This document shows positions 1 through 11,700 of a stretch of 64,000 nt of DNA, piece by piece. The number at the start of each line of letters is the position of its first letter. Position 1 is the first letter of the stretch. The DNA comes from Acanthoscelides obtectus (Eukaryota; Arthropoda; Insecta; Coleoptera; Chrysomelidae). Under the pieces are notes generated by a model that worked only from the letters and a program-made list of their open reading frames with translations, ran no database searches and was not told where the DNA came from. Location: assembly GCA_963669975.1 (NCBI GenBank), contig CAVLJG010000005.1:20751688-20815687 (forward strand), given 5' to 3'. Made by a program: the position numbers and the translations under genes.

Positions 1-238
1 ATACCACATGACTTTTGTCTCACATGGTAACTACATAAACTTGTAGGTAAAAAAAAAGTAACAGATGGCGCACCCACATAAGAAGATTAACTTCATATTG
101 ATGTTTCAATACCTCTGGCCTCTATATTATAGCTTTCCCTAAAGCTCCTTCATATTCAGAGTCCACAAAATATTAGAAGATCGATTTATGTTTCAGAATG
201 AAACTAAGAAATAACATTTTATATCTTTAATTCTTTGT

Positions 239-431
239 TTATGTAAGTGTGAGACTATTCACATAGTATTTTGACAGGATTATTTCAAGTAGAAATGCTA
301 AAATGGAAATAATATACCCAACTAGAAGCACGTAAAACGGGTACAGAATCTCTGACAGAAGTAGGGGTTCTAGGGAAAACTCCGTCAAATCCCATTCGAA
401 GATTTGCTCTGCTGGGTTCACAGATTCCACC
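239..431 (-). CDS. Ionotropic receptor terminal (M4) exon, third copy
   Basis: This reads as the last exon of an IR, the ligand-gated channel family derived from glutamate receptors. An acceptor (TTGTTTCAG) sits just above 431 and the frame stays open to a stop at 239. After an acidic lead-in (WDLTEFSLEPLLLSEI) comes one hydrophobic helix with the family pattern FYVLLVGYIISILAFLLEI, the M4 helix with its closing Glu, then a short basic tail. The first exon base completes a split codon (phase 2), exactly as in the terminal exons at 1709-1931 and 5554-5740. I see no S2 or pore exon between this exon and the next copy, so it is either an alternative last exon of the gene to its right or a remnant of a tandem duplicate. 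The open frame and clean acceptor argue against long-standing decay. Confidence 0.72.
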
Positions 432-1708
432 CTGAAACAATAGAAGATAGCTCGGAGATTTGTATTCAAGCTCAAATCTTTAGGGTGGGCATTTACCCAA
501 GACGGAGAGAGACTAAACCTATACTCGCCATTCTGATAGAGCCCTCAATACGGGGTAGGAATTCAATCATATCAAATGAGGTACTATTCAAGAAGATGGA
601 AAAGCGTATCACATACAATTTCCTTCATCACAGCAATGCTGCCAAGTAAGACGGCAGTAATTCGTTTGCTTAAAAGTAACAAAAGCATACTCCATTTTAT
701 TGCTTATCCTCAAACACGCTGTCAACCTTTCAAGGGAACATCACTCTTCAACATTCTTATTAATTATTACTAACACTTCATATTTTAGAATTTCTTAACA
801 ACGGAAAAGGAAATTGCTTATCCTGCGGCAAGTGTCCTTGAGGTAGCAATGCTGACACGTAAAGAAAGATTTCGACACGTGTAGTTGTATGCAAAAGTCG
901 TAGGCAAGTACGGCCTTCAATAGGGAATATGTACTCGTGAACACATATTTCATTCATGAAAATGTCTATATTTTTTAATTGAATATTTAAAAGCGTAACG
1001 TCAATGACGTTAATTTGGACGTCGCATTTTTCGAGCGCTTTGCAGTGACGTCACAAACAATGGTTTGTCTTTTCATTCCATGTTTGGACAATTTGCTGTC
1101 AAGTTTTGAAAGATCCTATTTGCTTGTGTCATTTTTCAGACGTTGTCTTGGCGGTGAAATTCTCCAGCTGGTGGCATGTCCGTCGTCAACCGTGTTGACA
1201 TCTATGCTGAAAAAGAGGAGTAAACCATTGTACCTATATAGCGCAGTGGCTTATTCTGCATCAACTCTTTGAAACTGATCAAACTGATAGATTGACAATC
1301 AATGACAGCGATCAAGCATTGGCTGCTCACTTGCCGATGTCGAGACCTCACGCTAATGGCGTTTTGATATTCTAAATTTGCAGCCAATTTTTCTCATTTT
1401 TCATTAACACTATAATATGTAAATGAGGATGAAGGAGGCTTTCTGTAGCCATATAAACTGCAAATGAAAATAAATAGCCGATATCTGAATCACATGCATA
1501 CTCCCTATTTGTATCGAAGCAGAGCTTCATATATTTGGAATGCTTTGGATTTGCTATTAATTAAACATCCTAATACCTGTAATTTTGCGTAAAATATTGT
1601 TTTTCGTTCTCGGGAATTATTTGTACTATATTATGGAGTACACAATATCTGACTGGGAGAAACAAATGATACTCAAAAGCAAAAGTCTCGAACTTCACAC
1701 TACCTCTT
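432..1708. other. No recognisable gene
   Basis: AT-rich sequence between two IR terminal exons. I looked on the minus strand for S2 or pore exons and found none. A short CG/TGACGT-rich patch lies near 1000-1060 (three TGACGT-like words), of unknown meaning. Confidence 0.4.
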
Positions 1709-1931
1709 CTAGCACTTTATTTTTTTGACGGTTTCATTCCAAAATATAGTCAACTTATTTAATTTGAATTTCACCGACATTATTTCACAAATAAATACAA
1801 GACCGGACAGGATGAGTCCAATTATGAGGATACAAAAGCTGGATTTGAAGTTTCCCAAGTCTCGTGGATGGGAAATGAACCATACGAGGTCTACGTCGAA
1901 AACTTTTGTTCCTGAATCACTAGGTCGCATC
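1709..1931 (-). CDS. Ionotropic receptor terminal (M4) exon, second copy
   Basis: A second IR last exon. The acceptor is TTGTTTCAG followed by G, phase 2, matching the copies at 239-431 and 5554-5740. The frame runs through a short S2 end containing VFDVDLVWFISHP, then the M4 helix (SSFCILIIGLILSGLVFICE), then a longer basic tail than the other two, with stop at 1709. The Phe/Leu-rich helix ending in Glu is the usual IR/iGluR C-terminal signature. Outside the helix its sequence has diverged from the other two, so this is not a recent duplication. It has no visible partner exons upstream before the next copy at 5554. Confidence 0.74.
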
Positions 1932-2439
1932 CTGAAACAATTTTTCACTTTAAAATGTGCTATAATACGACTGAACATCTAAATCCACCCAATATATATT
2001 TCGCTATATATTATGGAGTATCTAAACAAGTAACATTTCTGTAGCTGTACTTGGCGATGATTATAGCAACTAGAGCCCAGTCTTCATTACCAAATTACAA
2101 CCCAGCTGGGCCCGACTATACATCTCGATTGTATACCGTTAATCCATCACCATCTTTCTCAAATATTTAAATATAGATGCAAGTTTTGATGATATTAGAT
2201 AATATTTCTGTTACTGTAGAAGAAGACAAATGAACTTCTAATGGCTTCACTTTTAGAAAAAGGGGTCTTGCAAAATGTTTTACAGAGAAACCCTGAATGA
2301 GAACTTCCATTTGATATTATCAATTTGCACCTAAAAATTCCATATAAACTTATCTCTCCTGTATGACTATCTCCTTCTGGAAATAAAAAAAAAACATGTA
2401 GCAACTGCTGGAATTTACATCTCTAATTCATCAAATATA
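1932..2439. other. No recognisable gene; one member of a 60-bp repeat pair
   Basis: Nothing coding is recognised. Positions about 2166-2229 closely resemble 3149-3208, on the other side of the neighbouring transposon remnant. On the minus strand both members begin just after a CTACAG acceptor-like site. Confidence 0.35.
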
Positions 2440-3145
2440 CAGGGTGACTTCGAAGTTGAGTCAGTTATTTTAACAGTGAGTAGATCTGATCAAAAGAAAT
2501 GTTTTTTCCTTTAACATTTTTCTGGTAAAATTAAAGTAACAAAGTTATAGCCCTTTAGAAGTTTGAGTACCGCCCTGTCTGAATAATAATATTATATGCT
2601 CGTGTTTGGCAACAACGGATATAATCCGCCTTATCGGTTCATCGCATCGGAAACAAAAAAGCGAAAGAATTAGAAACGCTTATCACGATGTTTTTACTAC
2701 AATTTTATTCAGTTGTATTCAGTCAATGTGTCAGTTGGTAACGCGTGAGTGAATAGCGGTGTTTGTTGCCGCTCAAAGGAAATAAAAAATGGCACATGTT
2801 TACGCTGAACTTGTGGACATGATTCTTATTTACGGGGGGGGGAGTCTTTACAAAATGCTGCCGCGGCATGACGAATTTATGCGGATTGGTTTCCCAATCG
2901 AGTGCAACCAACCCCTTGTGCCTTTGTTAATGTAGTACAAAGGGCTCGTGAATCAGGTGACCTAAGACCTCACACGGGAGGGCATGCCGGTGCTCCAAGA
3001 CCGCACGATCAAATACAGGTCCGCACTGAAATACTTGTCGTAGGATACTTATAAAACAAGGTAACATTTTTTTTATTTTTACACACATATTTTGGTTTAT
3101 CTTCCTTCTACAATCATTATCTGAAAATTAATGACTCAACTCCAA
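2440..3145 (+). mobile_element. Non-autonomous deletion derivative of a DUF4817-type mariner-like element
   Basis: The left end begins CAGGGTGACTTCGAAGTTGA after a TA, like the element at 30791. The interior keeps only the N-terminal helix-turn-helix piece of the transposase (MAHVYAELVDMILIYGG, then FPNRVQPTPCAFVNVVQRAR) with frameshifts and a run of nine G. The right end stops after GACTCAAC instead of the full terminal repeat, so this copy is truncated. It has no catalytic region and could move only with help from another element. Confidence 0.75.
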
Positions 3146-3475
3146 CATCAATATAGATGCAAGTTTTGATAATATTGGACCAATTCCTGTTACTGTAGAA
3201 AAAGACTTTCAGTTGCTATGTATTGCTGAAATACGTTAGTTTTTTCAAAATATTCCTGTATTTCAGGGTTAGATACTCAAATCGAACTATCTTTAATGGT
3301 ACTTTAAACTATTGCTGCAGTTTTGTTAATCTACAATTATGAGCAGCATGTAAATCTCAGTATTTCATATCTCGGAAATGTTTTCCTTGATTTGGACCAT
3401 CCTAGCTTCCAATGGCTCAAACATTGCTGTATATTGTTGATTACTCTATTGTAGGAAGATAATGCATTGAAAATA
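3146..3475. other. No recognisable gene; second member of the 60-bp repeat pair
   Basis: Positions 3149-3208 repeat 2166-2229 with a few differences. The rest is AT-rich and unrecognised. Confidence 0.35.
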
Positions 3476-4886
3476 TACTAAGTGACATATAAATCCGAAC
3501 ACCCAGTTTAAATGGTTTTATTTTAATAAAAGTTGGTGAATGTATTTATCTTACTGTAAATAACAAGTGAAAAAATGTTCAGCCTTATCAGTTGGACATT
3601 CCGGTTATTATACTGCTTTTTTTAATTCACTAACGCTCTAAAAATGAATATTTCAGCGGCAGTAAAGAATCAACGTTGGCGGATTTTGGTTCTTGACATC
3701 CTTTACGATCGGTTACGATGCCTACCTGTACGATTTCGTCAACTTAGTGAGTTTGATAGGGGCCGTATAGTGGGACTACGGGAAGCTGGACTTTCTTTTC
3801 GGGCAATTGCAGTTAGAGTGCAAAGAAGTGTAGACACTGTGGTTAGGTGTTGTCAGGCATGGCTTCGAGAAGGCCGTACGCAAAGAGCAAGGGGCACTGG
3901 ACGCCGCCGTAGAACAACAGACCGTGAAGATCGCCGCCTAAGATTATTGGCCTTAAGGGACCGTTTCTCCATTACCAGGTTCACTGCAAATGAATGGTTT
4001 GCAGAACACGGAAGACCTATTGGCATGCGAAGTGTTTACCGACGAATGAGAAGTTTTGGCTTGTTTGCATACCGGCCACACTGGGTCCTCCCTTTAACTC
4101 GAGAACACCGACGTAATCGCCTTGAGTGGTGCAGATAACGGTCACTCTGGGATCAGGAATGGAACAATATTGTCTTTAGTGACGAGTCTCGATTTTGTTT
4201 AGGCATGCACGATGGTCGTGCCAGGGTTAGAAGGCGACGTGGTGAAAGGAGGAATCCACAGTTTTTTGTTGAAAGACATGTTCATCACACTGTTGGAGTT
4301 ATGGTTTGGGGTGCTATAGCTTATGGTTCCAGGATACCTTTAATCTTCATCAGAGGTAACATGAACGCGCAGCGTTATATCCACGAAGTTCTAGAAGCCC
4401 ATCTTTTACCCTATCTTGACACCCTGGCAGATCCAACTTTCCAACAAGATAATGCCCGACCGCATGTTGCAAGAGTCACAATATACTTCTTTCAACATAA
4501 TGATGTCACATTGCTACCATGGCCACCAAGATCTCCCGACCTATCCCCAATTGAAGACGTATGGGATATGATGGGTAGGAGATTGCTCAATTTGCAACGT
4601 CCTCCTCAGACTCTAGAAGCACTTCGAGAGGAGTTGGTGGTTGCCTGGAATGAGATACCACAGGAGGACATTGACTACCTGATCAGAAGCACGCCTAGGC
4701 GCGTTGGAGAATGCGTAGCACATCAGGGTGCATCTACACATTATTAAAGGTCAAAGGGCTTTAAAGCACTGCAATCACTTTGAAATTTTTATCATTTACT
4801 TATTATGCTTCATTAAGTACTTATACAAAATTTTATTAAAATAAAACCATTTAAACTGGGTGTTCGGATTTATATGTCACTTAGTA
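3476..4886 (+). mobile_element. Tc1-like transposon, copy 1 (complete ends)
   Basis: The terminal inverted repeats begin TACTAAGTGACATATAAATC and run about 75 bp. TA dinucleotides flank both ends, the normal Tc1/mariner target duplication. Length is 1411 bp. The same family occurs at 42701-44107 and 46071-47051; the three are very similar, so they spread recently relative to other repeats here. Confidence 0.93.
3644..4747 (+). pseudogene. Tc1-like transposase, one nonsense codon
   Basis: A transposase of the Tc1/mariner superfamily, which cuts and pastes its own element. The N-terminus has a helix-turn-helix (EFDRGRIVGLREAGLSFRAI) and an Arg-rich hinge (RRRRTTDRED). The catalytic part has FSDESRF-type (first Asp), QQDNARPH (second Asp) and PRSPDLSPIEDVWD (Glu). 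Compared with the copy at 42946, an 11-bp deletion after the ATG near 3719 shifts the normal start out of frame, although the frame is open upstream to 3644. A CAA codon has become TAA at 4136-4138; the same frame continues to 4747. The protein would therefore not be made in full. Confidence 0.9.
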
Positions 4887-5553
4887 TATTACCCATCTAT
4901 AAGCGCAGTTAGATGAGTGTATGATGTGACATATTTGTAGGATTATACTGCATCTTTGGACACCCCCTATATATTAATATAAATAATAATTATTACTACC
5001 TTCTCTAGGTAGTGGGTCACTTTGCTAGAGGCATGACGACAGGTTTGTTCGTACAGTAGTCATTGAATTGTCGGTGGTTGTGTCTGGGGTCCGGCCGTGT
5101 GAATTTCGTCTTTATAGCGTGGCAGAGAGAACGGAATTTGTGTGGCGGGATCTTGGACAAGGTTGTGACCGCTGTAAGAACAATTTCTGTCGAGCTAGTG
5201 AGTACGGTACTACCTTTAAAGCACCTACTTACAATACCGTCAAACCGTTCGATGTTCACTGTCGACTTGTTCAGTTGTGCTGATGACACAGCATATGGTG
5301 AAATCAAACATGTCCACAACAAAGCCATATTTATAGCAGAAAATGTTCACAAATATTTTTTTGACCTAGTAGCTTACTAAAAGTTTACGTATCGGGCAAA
5401 AGGATAATCTCCGTGGTCTATAGCAGAGCACCTGCCAAATATTCACCCAATCAAATGGACCTTCTCCTATTCATTGTCAACTATTTCTGAATAGGTACGG
5501 CAATTAATGAAATAATATAATATAATGCAAAACTAGTGTGCTACACGCTTAGT
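4887..5553. other. No recognised gene
   Basis: Overlapping open frames of about 100 codons on both strands at 5017-5380 match nothing I recognise and lack clear splice context. I do not call a gene here. Confidence 0.3.
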
Positions 5554-5740
5554 TTATTTGGGACAATTAGATTTGTACTTAACCGAAAACACCTCATACA
5601 GAAATGTTAATGTGGAACAAGTATACCCAAATAGTAGCACGTAAAATGGAAACAATATATGTTCTAGTCCTATGGGCGACAGAGCAAACGCTTTAAGGTC
5701 CAGTCCGAAGATACCCCTCGCTGGTTGAATTGAGTCCATC
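5554..5740 (-). CDS. IR exon 8: end of S2, M4 helix and stop
   Basis: Acceptor TTGTTTCAG, first base G completing the Trp codon left by exon 7 (phase 2). The sequence begins MDSIQPARGIFGLDLKAF, then M4 (FPFYVLLFGYTCSTLTFLYE), then a short basic tail and stop at 5554. This is the closest of the three terminal exons to the rest of the gene and so the default last exon. A complete DD82E transposon (5878-7781) sits just upstream in the last intron. Confidence 0.8.
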
Positions 5741-8700
5741 CTGAAACAACAGCAAATCTAAGCAATTTCCCGATGAACTAGCAAGAATCTCAGACCAGGA
5801 CAACTATATTCTAGTAAGACACAAAATTCATTGAAAAAGGGATACCGAAGAAGCTAAGTAGAATGATGTTCACTATACTATAACTATCTAAAACTGTAAT
5901 GACTCATCGATGTTCACGTGAACATCACTTAACTACCAGTAGTCGGCTGTTCATAGGCGGGGTATGAATGTTTAACATGGGTGAACTAGATTTATCACAT
6001 GCTTAATAAAGAGTGGTTTGAAACATATTGTAAGTCAAAAATTTGGGAATTACCTTTATTCATCGTCGCTTCCACTTACATCTGACAGTAATAAACTGTC
6101 GCTATCGCTTTCCTCGTTGAAATTGACTATAACTGGCTCTATGATGTAGTCGATGTGGTGGTCAAGCTGACACATTTTTGTTTCTTCCTTCACAACATGA
6201 CAGATAGCATTCTGCCAAGCTTCGGGCGTTACTAGCTGTATGGAAGTCTCAAGTAAAACCTTAACGTCGGGTAATTTGAAGGTTGTGTTATGGCGCGCAA
6301 TATAACCCTTCACTTGAGCCCAGATGAGCTCTATTGGGTTCAGTTCACAGTGGTAGGGCGGTACCCGCAGCACAGTGACACCACATTGACGGGCTATCTC
6401 ATCAGTCACGTAACTAATGTTCGCAGGTTTGTGCTGTTTAATTTTTTCATACAATTCCGCTTTCACACATGAATCGTCAAACGGGATTCCTTTTTCGCGC
6501 AACCATTGCTGCATGTCACTTTTTCGAGATCCCATAGTCGGTACACGTTCGGCTCGACGACTATGGTAGGAAGCATTATCCATGACGATCACAGAGTTGG
6601 GCTCAACTCGCTGAAGCACTCCTTGAAACCAGCTCTCGAAGCAGCTGACATTCATTTCGTCATGGTAATCACCTCCTTTCTTAGAGACGAAAATCAAGTC
6701 ATACTCTTCTAAAAAGCCACTATCGCTACCAATATCAGTTACGATCAATCTTTGACCATTCCCTGACGGTCCACGAAGACCTGTTGACAAACCTTCAATG
6801 CTTGCTTGTCGGTTACTCACTACGTTTTTGTCTATCCAGGTTTTTTTAACTATGTGACCTGCATTTACCCATGTCTCGTCCAAATAATAGATTTTTCTGC
6901 TTTGTCGCCTATATTCAATCATTTCGCGTAGGTATTTTGGACGCCAGGCGACTATTTCAGGTCTCTCTATCAATACAGACTTCCGATTACGCGTTTCGTA
7001 ATGAAAATTAATTTCGTGCAGGGATTTCCTCATTACCTCGACGCTCATTTGGGGTATAATTTCATTTTCCTTGATCGCTGCATGTACAGCCTTGAGGGTT
7101 GGTATCTCATTCCTAAAGAAGAATGAATGTACGGTTCGCCTTAACGTCATTTTGCTATCGTCATCCAATTTAACGGCCTTTCGTCCCTTCAGATTAAACT
7201 TTGGATCAGTAGTAGCTCCAGTTTTCTTCTTTTCATGCACCACCCTGCGAATGGTCCACTCTGGAACGCCTGTCATACTTTCACAACGCGCGAGTGCATC
7301 TCCCTGCGACATAGTTCTGTTCAGATAATTGAACACGTTGAGCACGATTTCTTTCGCGTCCCTCTTCAGTGCTTTACGAAGCCGTCTACTTGTTCCCTGG
7401 CTTTCAGTACTTCCACTCGTGCCATTTGTACTCTCCATGGTTAAGTATAACCAAAACAGTAACCACAGAAACCACAACAATAACAATCACACAACAATTC
7501 TTATAAAAACACACAATATGCGATCGCTCAACGAAACACGTTCCAATGCGTTGCCGACGCCTATGAGTCTGCCGGTCGAGGCGCGTCTTTGATTTCATTG
7601 GTTCTACCGGCGGAGAACAATCAGCCATTATTTCCATCTCTGTCTGTGCTGTTGACCACCGCAAAGCCACAGAAACGACATATGTCGTACGCTATACGGC
7701 TGTACTGGAAGGAAGCCGGGATCGAGCTCTGATCACGTGTTGATCACGCGTATGAGTCATTACAGTTTTAAATAGTTGTAGTATATCTGTCAATAAGGAT
7801 CAATGTCTTGCTTGAGAAGGAGATGTTATAACAGCTGTACTACTGAAAATTCCCGGTAACTTCATAATCTGAAAGTTTATTGAAATATGAAGAAAGCCTT
7901 ATTGTACCTTTACATTTACCACGTCTCATAACTCATCTAGAGAATTTTGAGCAGCACAATTTTGTTTTATTCCTTTAGTGCAGTGGTTGAAAACCCGTCG
8001 ATCGCGACCTACTGGTATCTCGCACAGGCAATTCTGGTGGCTAACAACATACTATAAAAGGTGTAAAAATCATAGAAGCTTTCGTTAATTTTGTAAATTC
8101 CTATAATAAATACAAGCAGCGGCAACACTGCCGTGAGCGATCTGTTCGAGAACGATCTTGATTACTTTGATCGGAATAAATACGCAAGGCGCGGCGACAG
8201 TGAGCCCAGTTTAGAACTAAACGGCACACAGTCCAGCGGTTGGGTTAGAGTTGACCCGCAATTAGAAACATCATGAGCAGTAGTAAAAAGATGAAGACAT
8301 ACCATTTCCATTCGCAATGGGAAGAACAATATTTCTTTACAGAAGTTAAAGGTAAACATGTATTCTTGTTATGTAATACATCTGCTGCCATTGCTAAAAA
8401 AGGAAAAGCGAGAGGCACTATAAAACTGTACATTCGAATTTTGAAAAATCATTCCTATTAGGTTCTGCAACCACAACGGAAAAACTGAAAAAATCAGTTG
8501 ATTGGACAACAGACAATGTTTTTTTAAACAATCGACAAAATTGAGTGTGCAACTGAAGCATCATACCGGGTGTCCCAGATAATTACAAAAAGAAGAAAAT
8601 TTATGAAGACGGGGAAACGATGCCTTCTTGCAATGTTTCCTGAGAAACTTTGTTGATCGTAAAAAAAGTCCAAATTGCAGTCTTACCCGTATTGCGAAAT

Positions 8701-11700
8701 GCCGCTTTCAACCATTCTAGCATTTGGCTTTGTTCCTATAATGCCTTAAATGTTACCTTCCTGCAATTTACTGGGAAACCGAGGTGATCGTAAAAAGATT
8801 CAAGTTGAACTCTCACCAGTATTGGGATATGCCGCTTTCAACCATTCTCTGTACTACAGATGAAAATTTCTCAATATAAGGAGAGTTCTTTCTGAACATC
8901 GGCGACTGGTAGCCTGCTCCAACCTCCAGCGGGAAATATGTCACGAACATGTAAAAACTAAGAGGAAGCTTGCATCTGTTTATTTTCTGAAAGCAAGAAG
9001 GATTAAAATCAAACAATCCTATCTACGATTAAGCGTTCAGATGTAGCTTACGAATAGGTTTTTTCTGTATTAAATCCCACTTTGCTCATCTATGTTAAGT
9101 AACTCAATGGGGACTGTCTTTACTTATTCATTTATCAGGTACGGTAACTGTAGGCGAGGAGATATATCAAAATTTATTGTTAGTTACAGCAGCCAATCAA
9201 CTATTGATTTGAAATCAATTTCTACTGCTTCCTTCAGTATATTTCATGAGTTTGATGTATAAAGTACAACGGTGTCATCTGCAAGGCTTATTATATGACA
9301 ATGACTATTTTTTTGGATAATACTGTCCATGTAAGTCGTGAATAACAGCGGTCCAAGGACTATACCCTGTGGAGCTCTGCAAACCACAGTCCTCGGACGG
9401 CTAGTCACACCATTTAAAAACAAACAACCTGCTTCCTGTCTGCTAAATAATTTGTTAACAAATATTTAGCTTTTCCTCTTGTTCAGTTAGCCTCTAACCT
9501 GCTAATTAGCTTACTATGATTAAAATGCGTAGTGCTGGAATTTTACGATTTTTTCCTACAATTTTTGCGCCAGTAAATTTTTTTCTTATGCTGTTGCCGA
9601 CAAATTGATTGATCGGATATCTTGAAAAAAGGTAATCGACACAATTTTGTAGAGAATTAAATTCTTTATCAATTCGCTTCTATAAGCATTTGCCGGGTAG
9701 CCAACAGGCTGGTAAAAAATTTAAGGGTAAAGGTACATGATACAATATTTTCTTATAATGCCTAAACTTACAAACTAAGCGTATGAGGACTATCATCTTT
9801 TTTTGTAGAAAACAGAACTTTCCACAAAAAGGAAAATTTAGAAATTCGAATCAAAACAGTCGCTTGACATGCTTCACACGCTACATACGAGGTCTGTATA
9901 TTAAGTGACGAGACTGATTTTTTCATTTTACTTTTTGTTCAAATATAATTACAATTTTAAATTGTTACCCTCAAAATAAGTTCCTTTTGAAGCCACATGG
10001 CGCTGGGGACGGTCCCTTTACTCCTCGCAGCAGTGCTGGAGCTCGGATACTGGAATAGACTTCAGCCGCCGACTGTCCCAAAATGACTTCTCTTGAGGTG
10101 ATTTTCCAACTTCGGGAAGAGAGAAAAGTCACAAGGACTCAAGTCTGGCGAAGACTGAGGAGCCACAGGAATGTTTTTACTGGCCAAACACGTTTACTGA
10201 CAAGGAGCATTATCGTAATTCAAATTTAACTCTTCCCTGATCGTTCTGACTCACCACCGACGATCTGAACGAACAAGATCCTGGATTCTGTTGTTATTTT
10301 CATCAGCGAAAGACAAAACACTATCTTCGTAGGCCTGTCCAGCAAGTTTGAAGCAAAATCTGATAGCATATGGTTGTTACAAATTGATGTCACTCATTTT
10401 TAGAAAAAACTGTTTCTCAAAACTTGTACTGAAGGCGGATCACATGTTCCCTGTCTGCCTTCAGAGCCCTGCGCCATCAAATGCTGCATTGCCAGTCTCA
10501 TCAATCAATTTACAGACCTCATACATTGTCCAGCTTATCCGTATAAAATGTTATTTTACGCAGGAAATATTTACCACAAGGTGCATGAATGAAGTTCGCT
10601 CTATAATCATCGCCACTTTCGGAGCTCTAAATTCCCTGAACGTGTCACATATGTCAGAGACAGCTGTTGCCCTTTTTGGAAACTCTATACAAAACTTCGT
10701 CGGTCTTGTACAAGAGTGAGTCAGAAATCGGTAGTCATCATGCGAGGCCTATTTTAGACAGAAACAGATATTTTATATAAAGGGTGGCCGATATGTGCCT
10801 GAATGGTTTGTATCTTGAACATTTGTGAAACGCCATAAAATACGTCCATTTTTTTGTATTAATCTTTTATTAAAGTAGTAGTTACGTATAAAAAATAATG
10901 TCGGACAAATGTCCGCCTCTAGAAGCCGCGTAAACTTGAGCCCTCTTGATTACATTGTCCCATCACTTTTTGGTAGGCTTCGGGAGGAATATTTTCAATC
11001 GCTTCCGTAATATTGTTCTTCAGCTACTCTACATAATCCTCATAAGAAAAAGTCAGGAGCCGTTAAATCCGGTGACCTTGGAGGCCAGTTGACATCACCA
11101 AATCGGGAAATTAAAGGTCCCGGAAATATTGTTCGCAAAAGATTCATTGTCTCCCTAGATGTGTGACAAGTTGCCTGGCCTGCTGGAACCACATGTTTTG
11201 CAGGTTATATTGTGGGATTTGAGGAACCAGAAAGTTTTGCATCGTATCACGGTAGCGCACGCCAGTGACAGTAAGAGAATTATCTGCAGCGTCTTCAAAG
11301 AGGTAATGTCCAATGACACCTCCATACCAAACATCGCAACAAACTGAGACTCGACGAGGATGTGGTGGTCGTTGATGGATGAAACGAGGGTTCTCTAATG
11401 TCTAAATATTTTGAATTTGAATTCGGATTGTGTTGACACTGGGTACATTATTTTGCCCCAAATCTTGTCGTAGCTTCCAGATCGTTGCAACAATCGACTC
11501 ATTATTTAAGTAAAACGTTTTAACAATACGGGCGCGTTGTGGGATCGTGCCGCACTCCATGATGTTCCGGAGCACATATGTGCTTTAAACAACTACTACG
11601 GTGACTCCTATTGAAATGCCTGTATCAAAAATGGCGCGCAGTTTGAATCAGTCAGTTATATATTGGCCACCCTGTATAAATCTATTCCATTAGATCAAGA

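Noticed and set aside
5017..5380. Overlapping 100-codon frames on both strands considered as a small gene
   Set aside because: No recognisable motif, no splice context, and coding potential on both strands points to low stop density.
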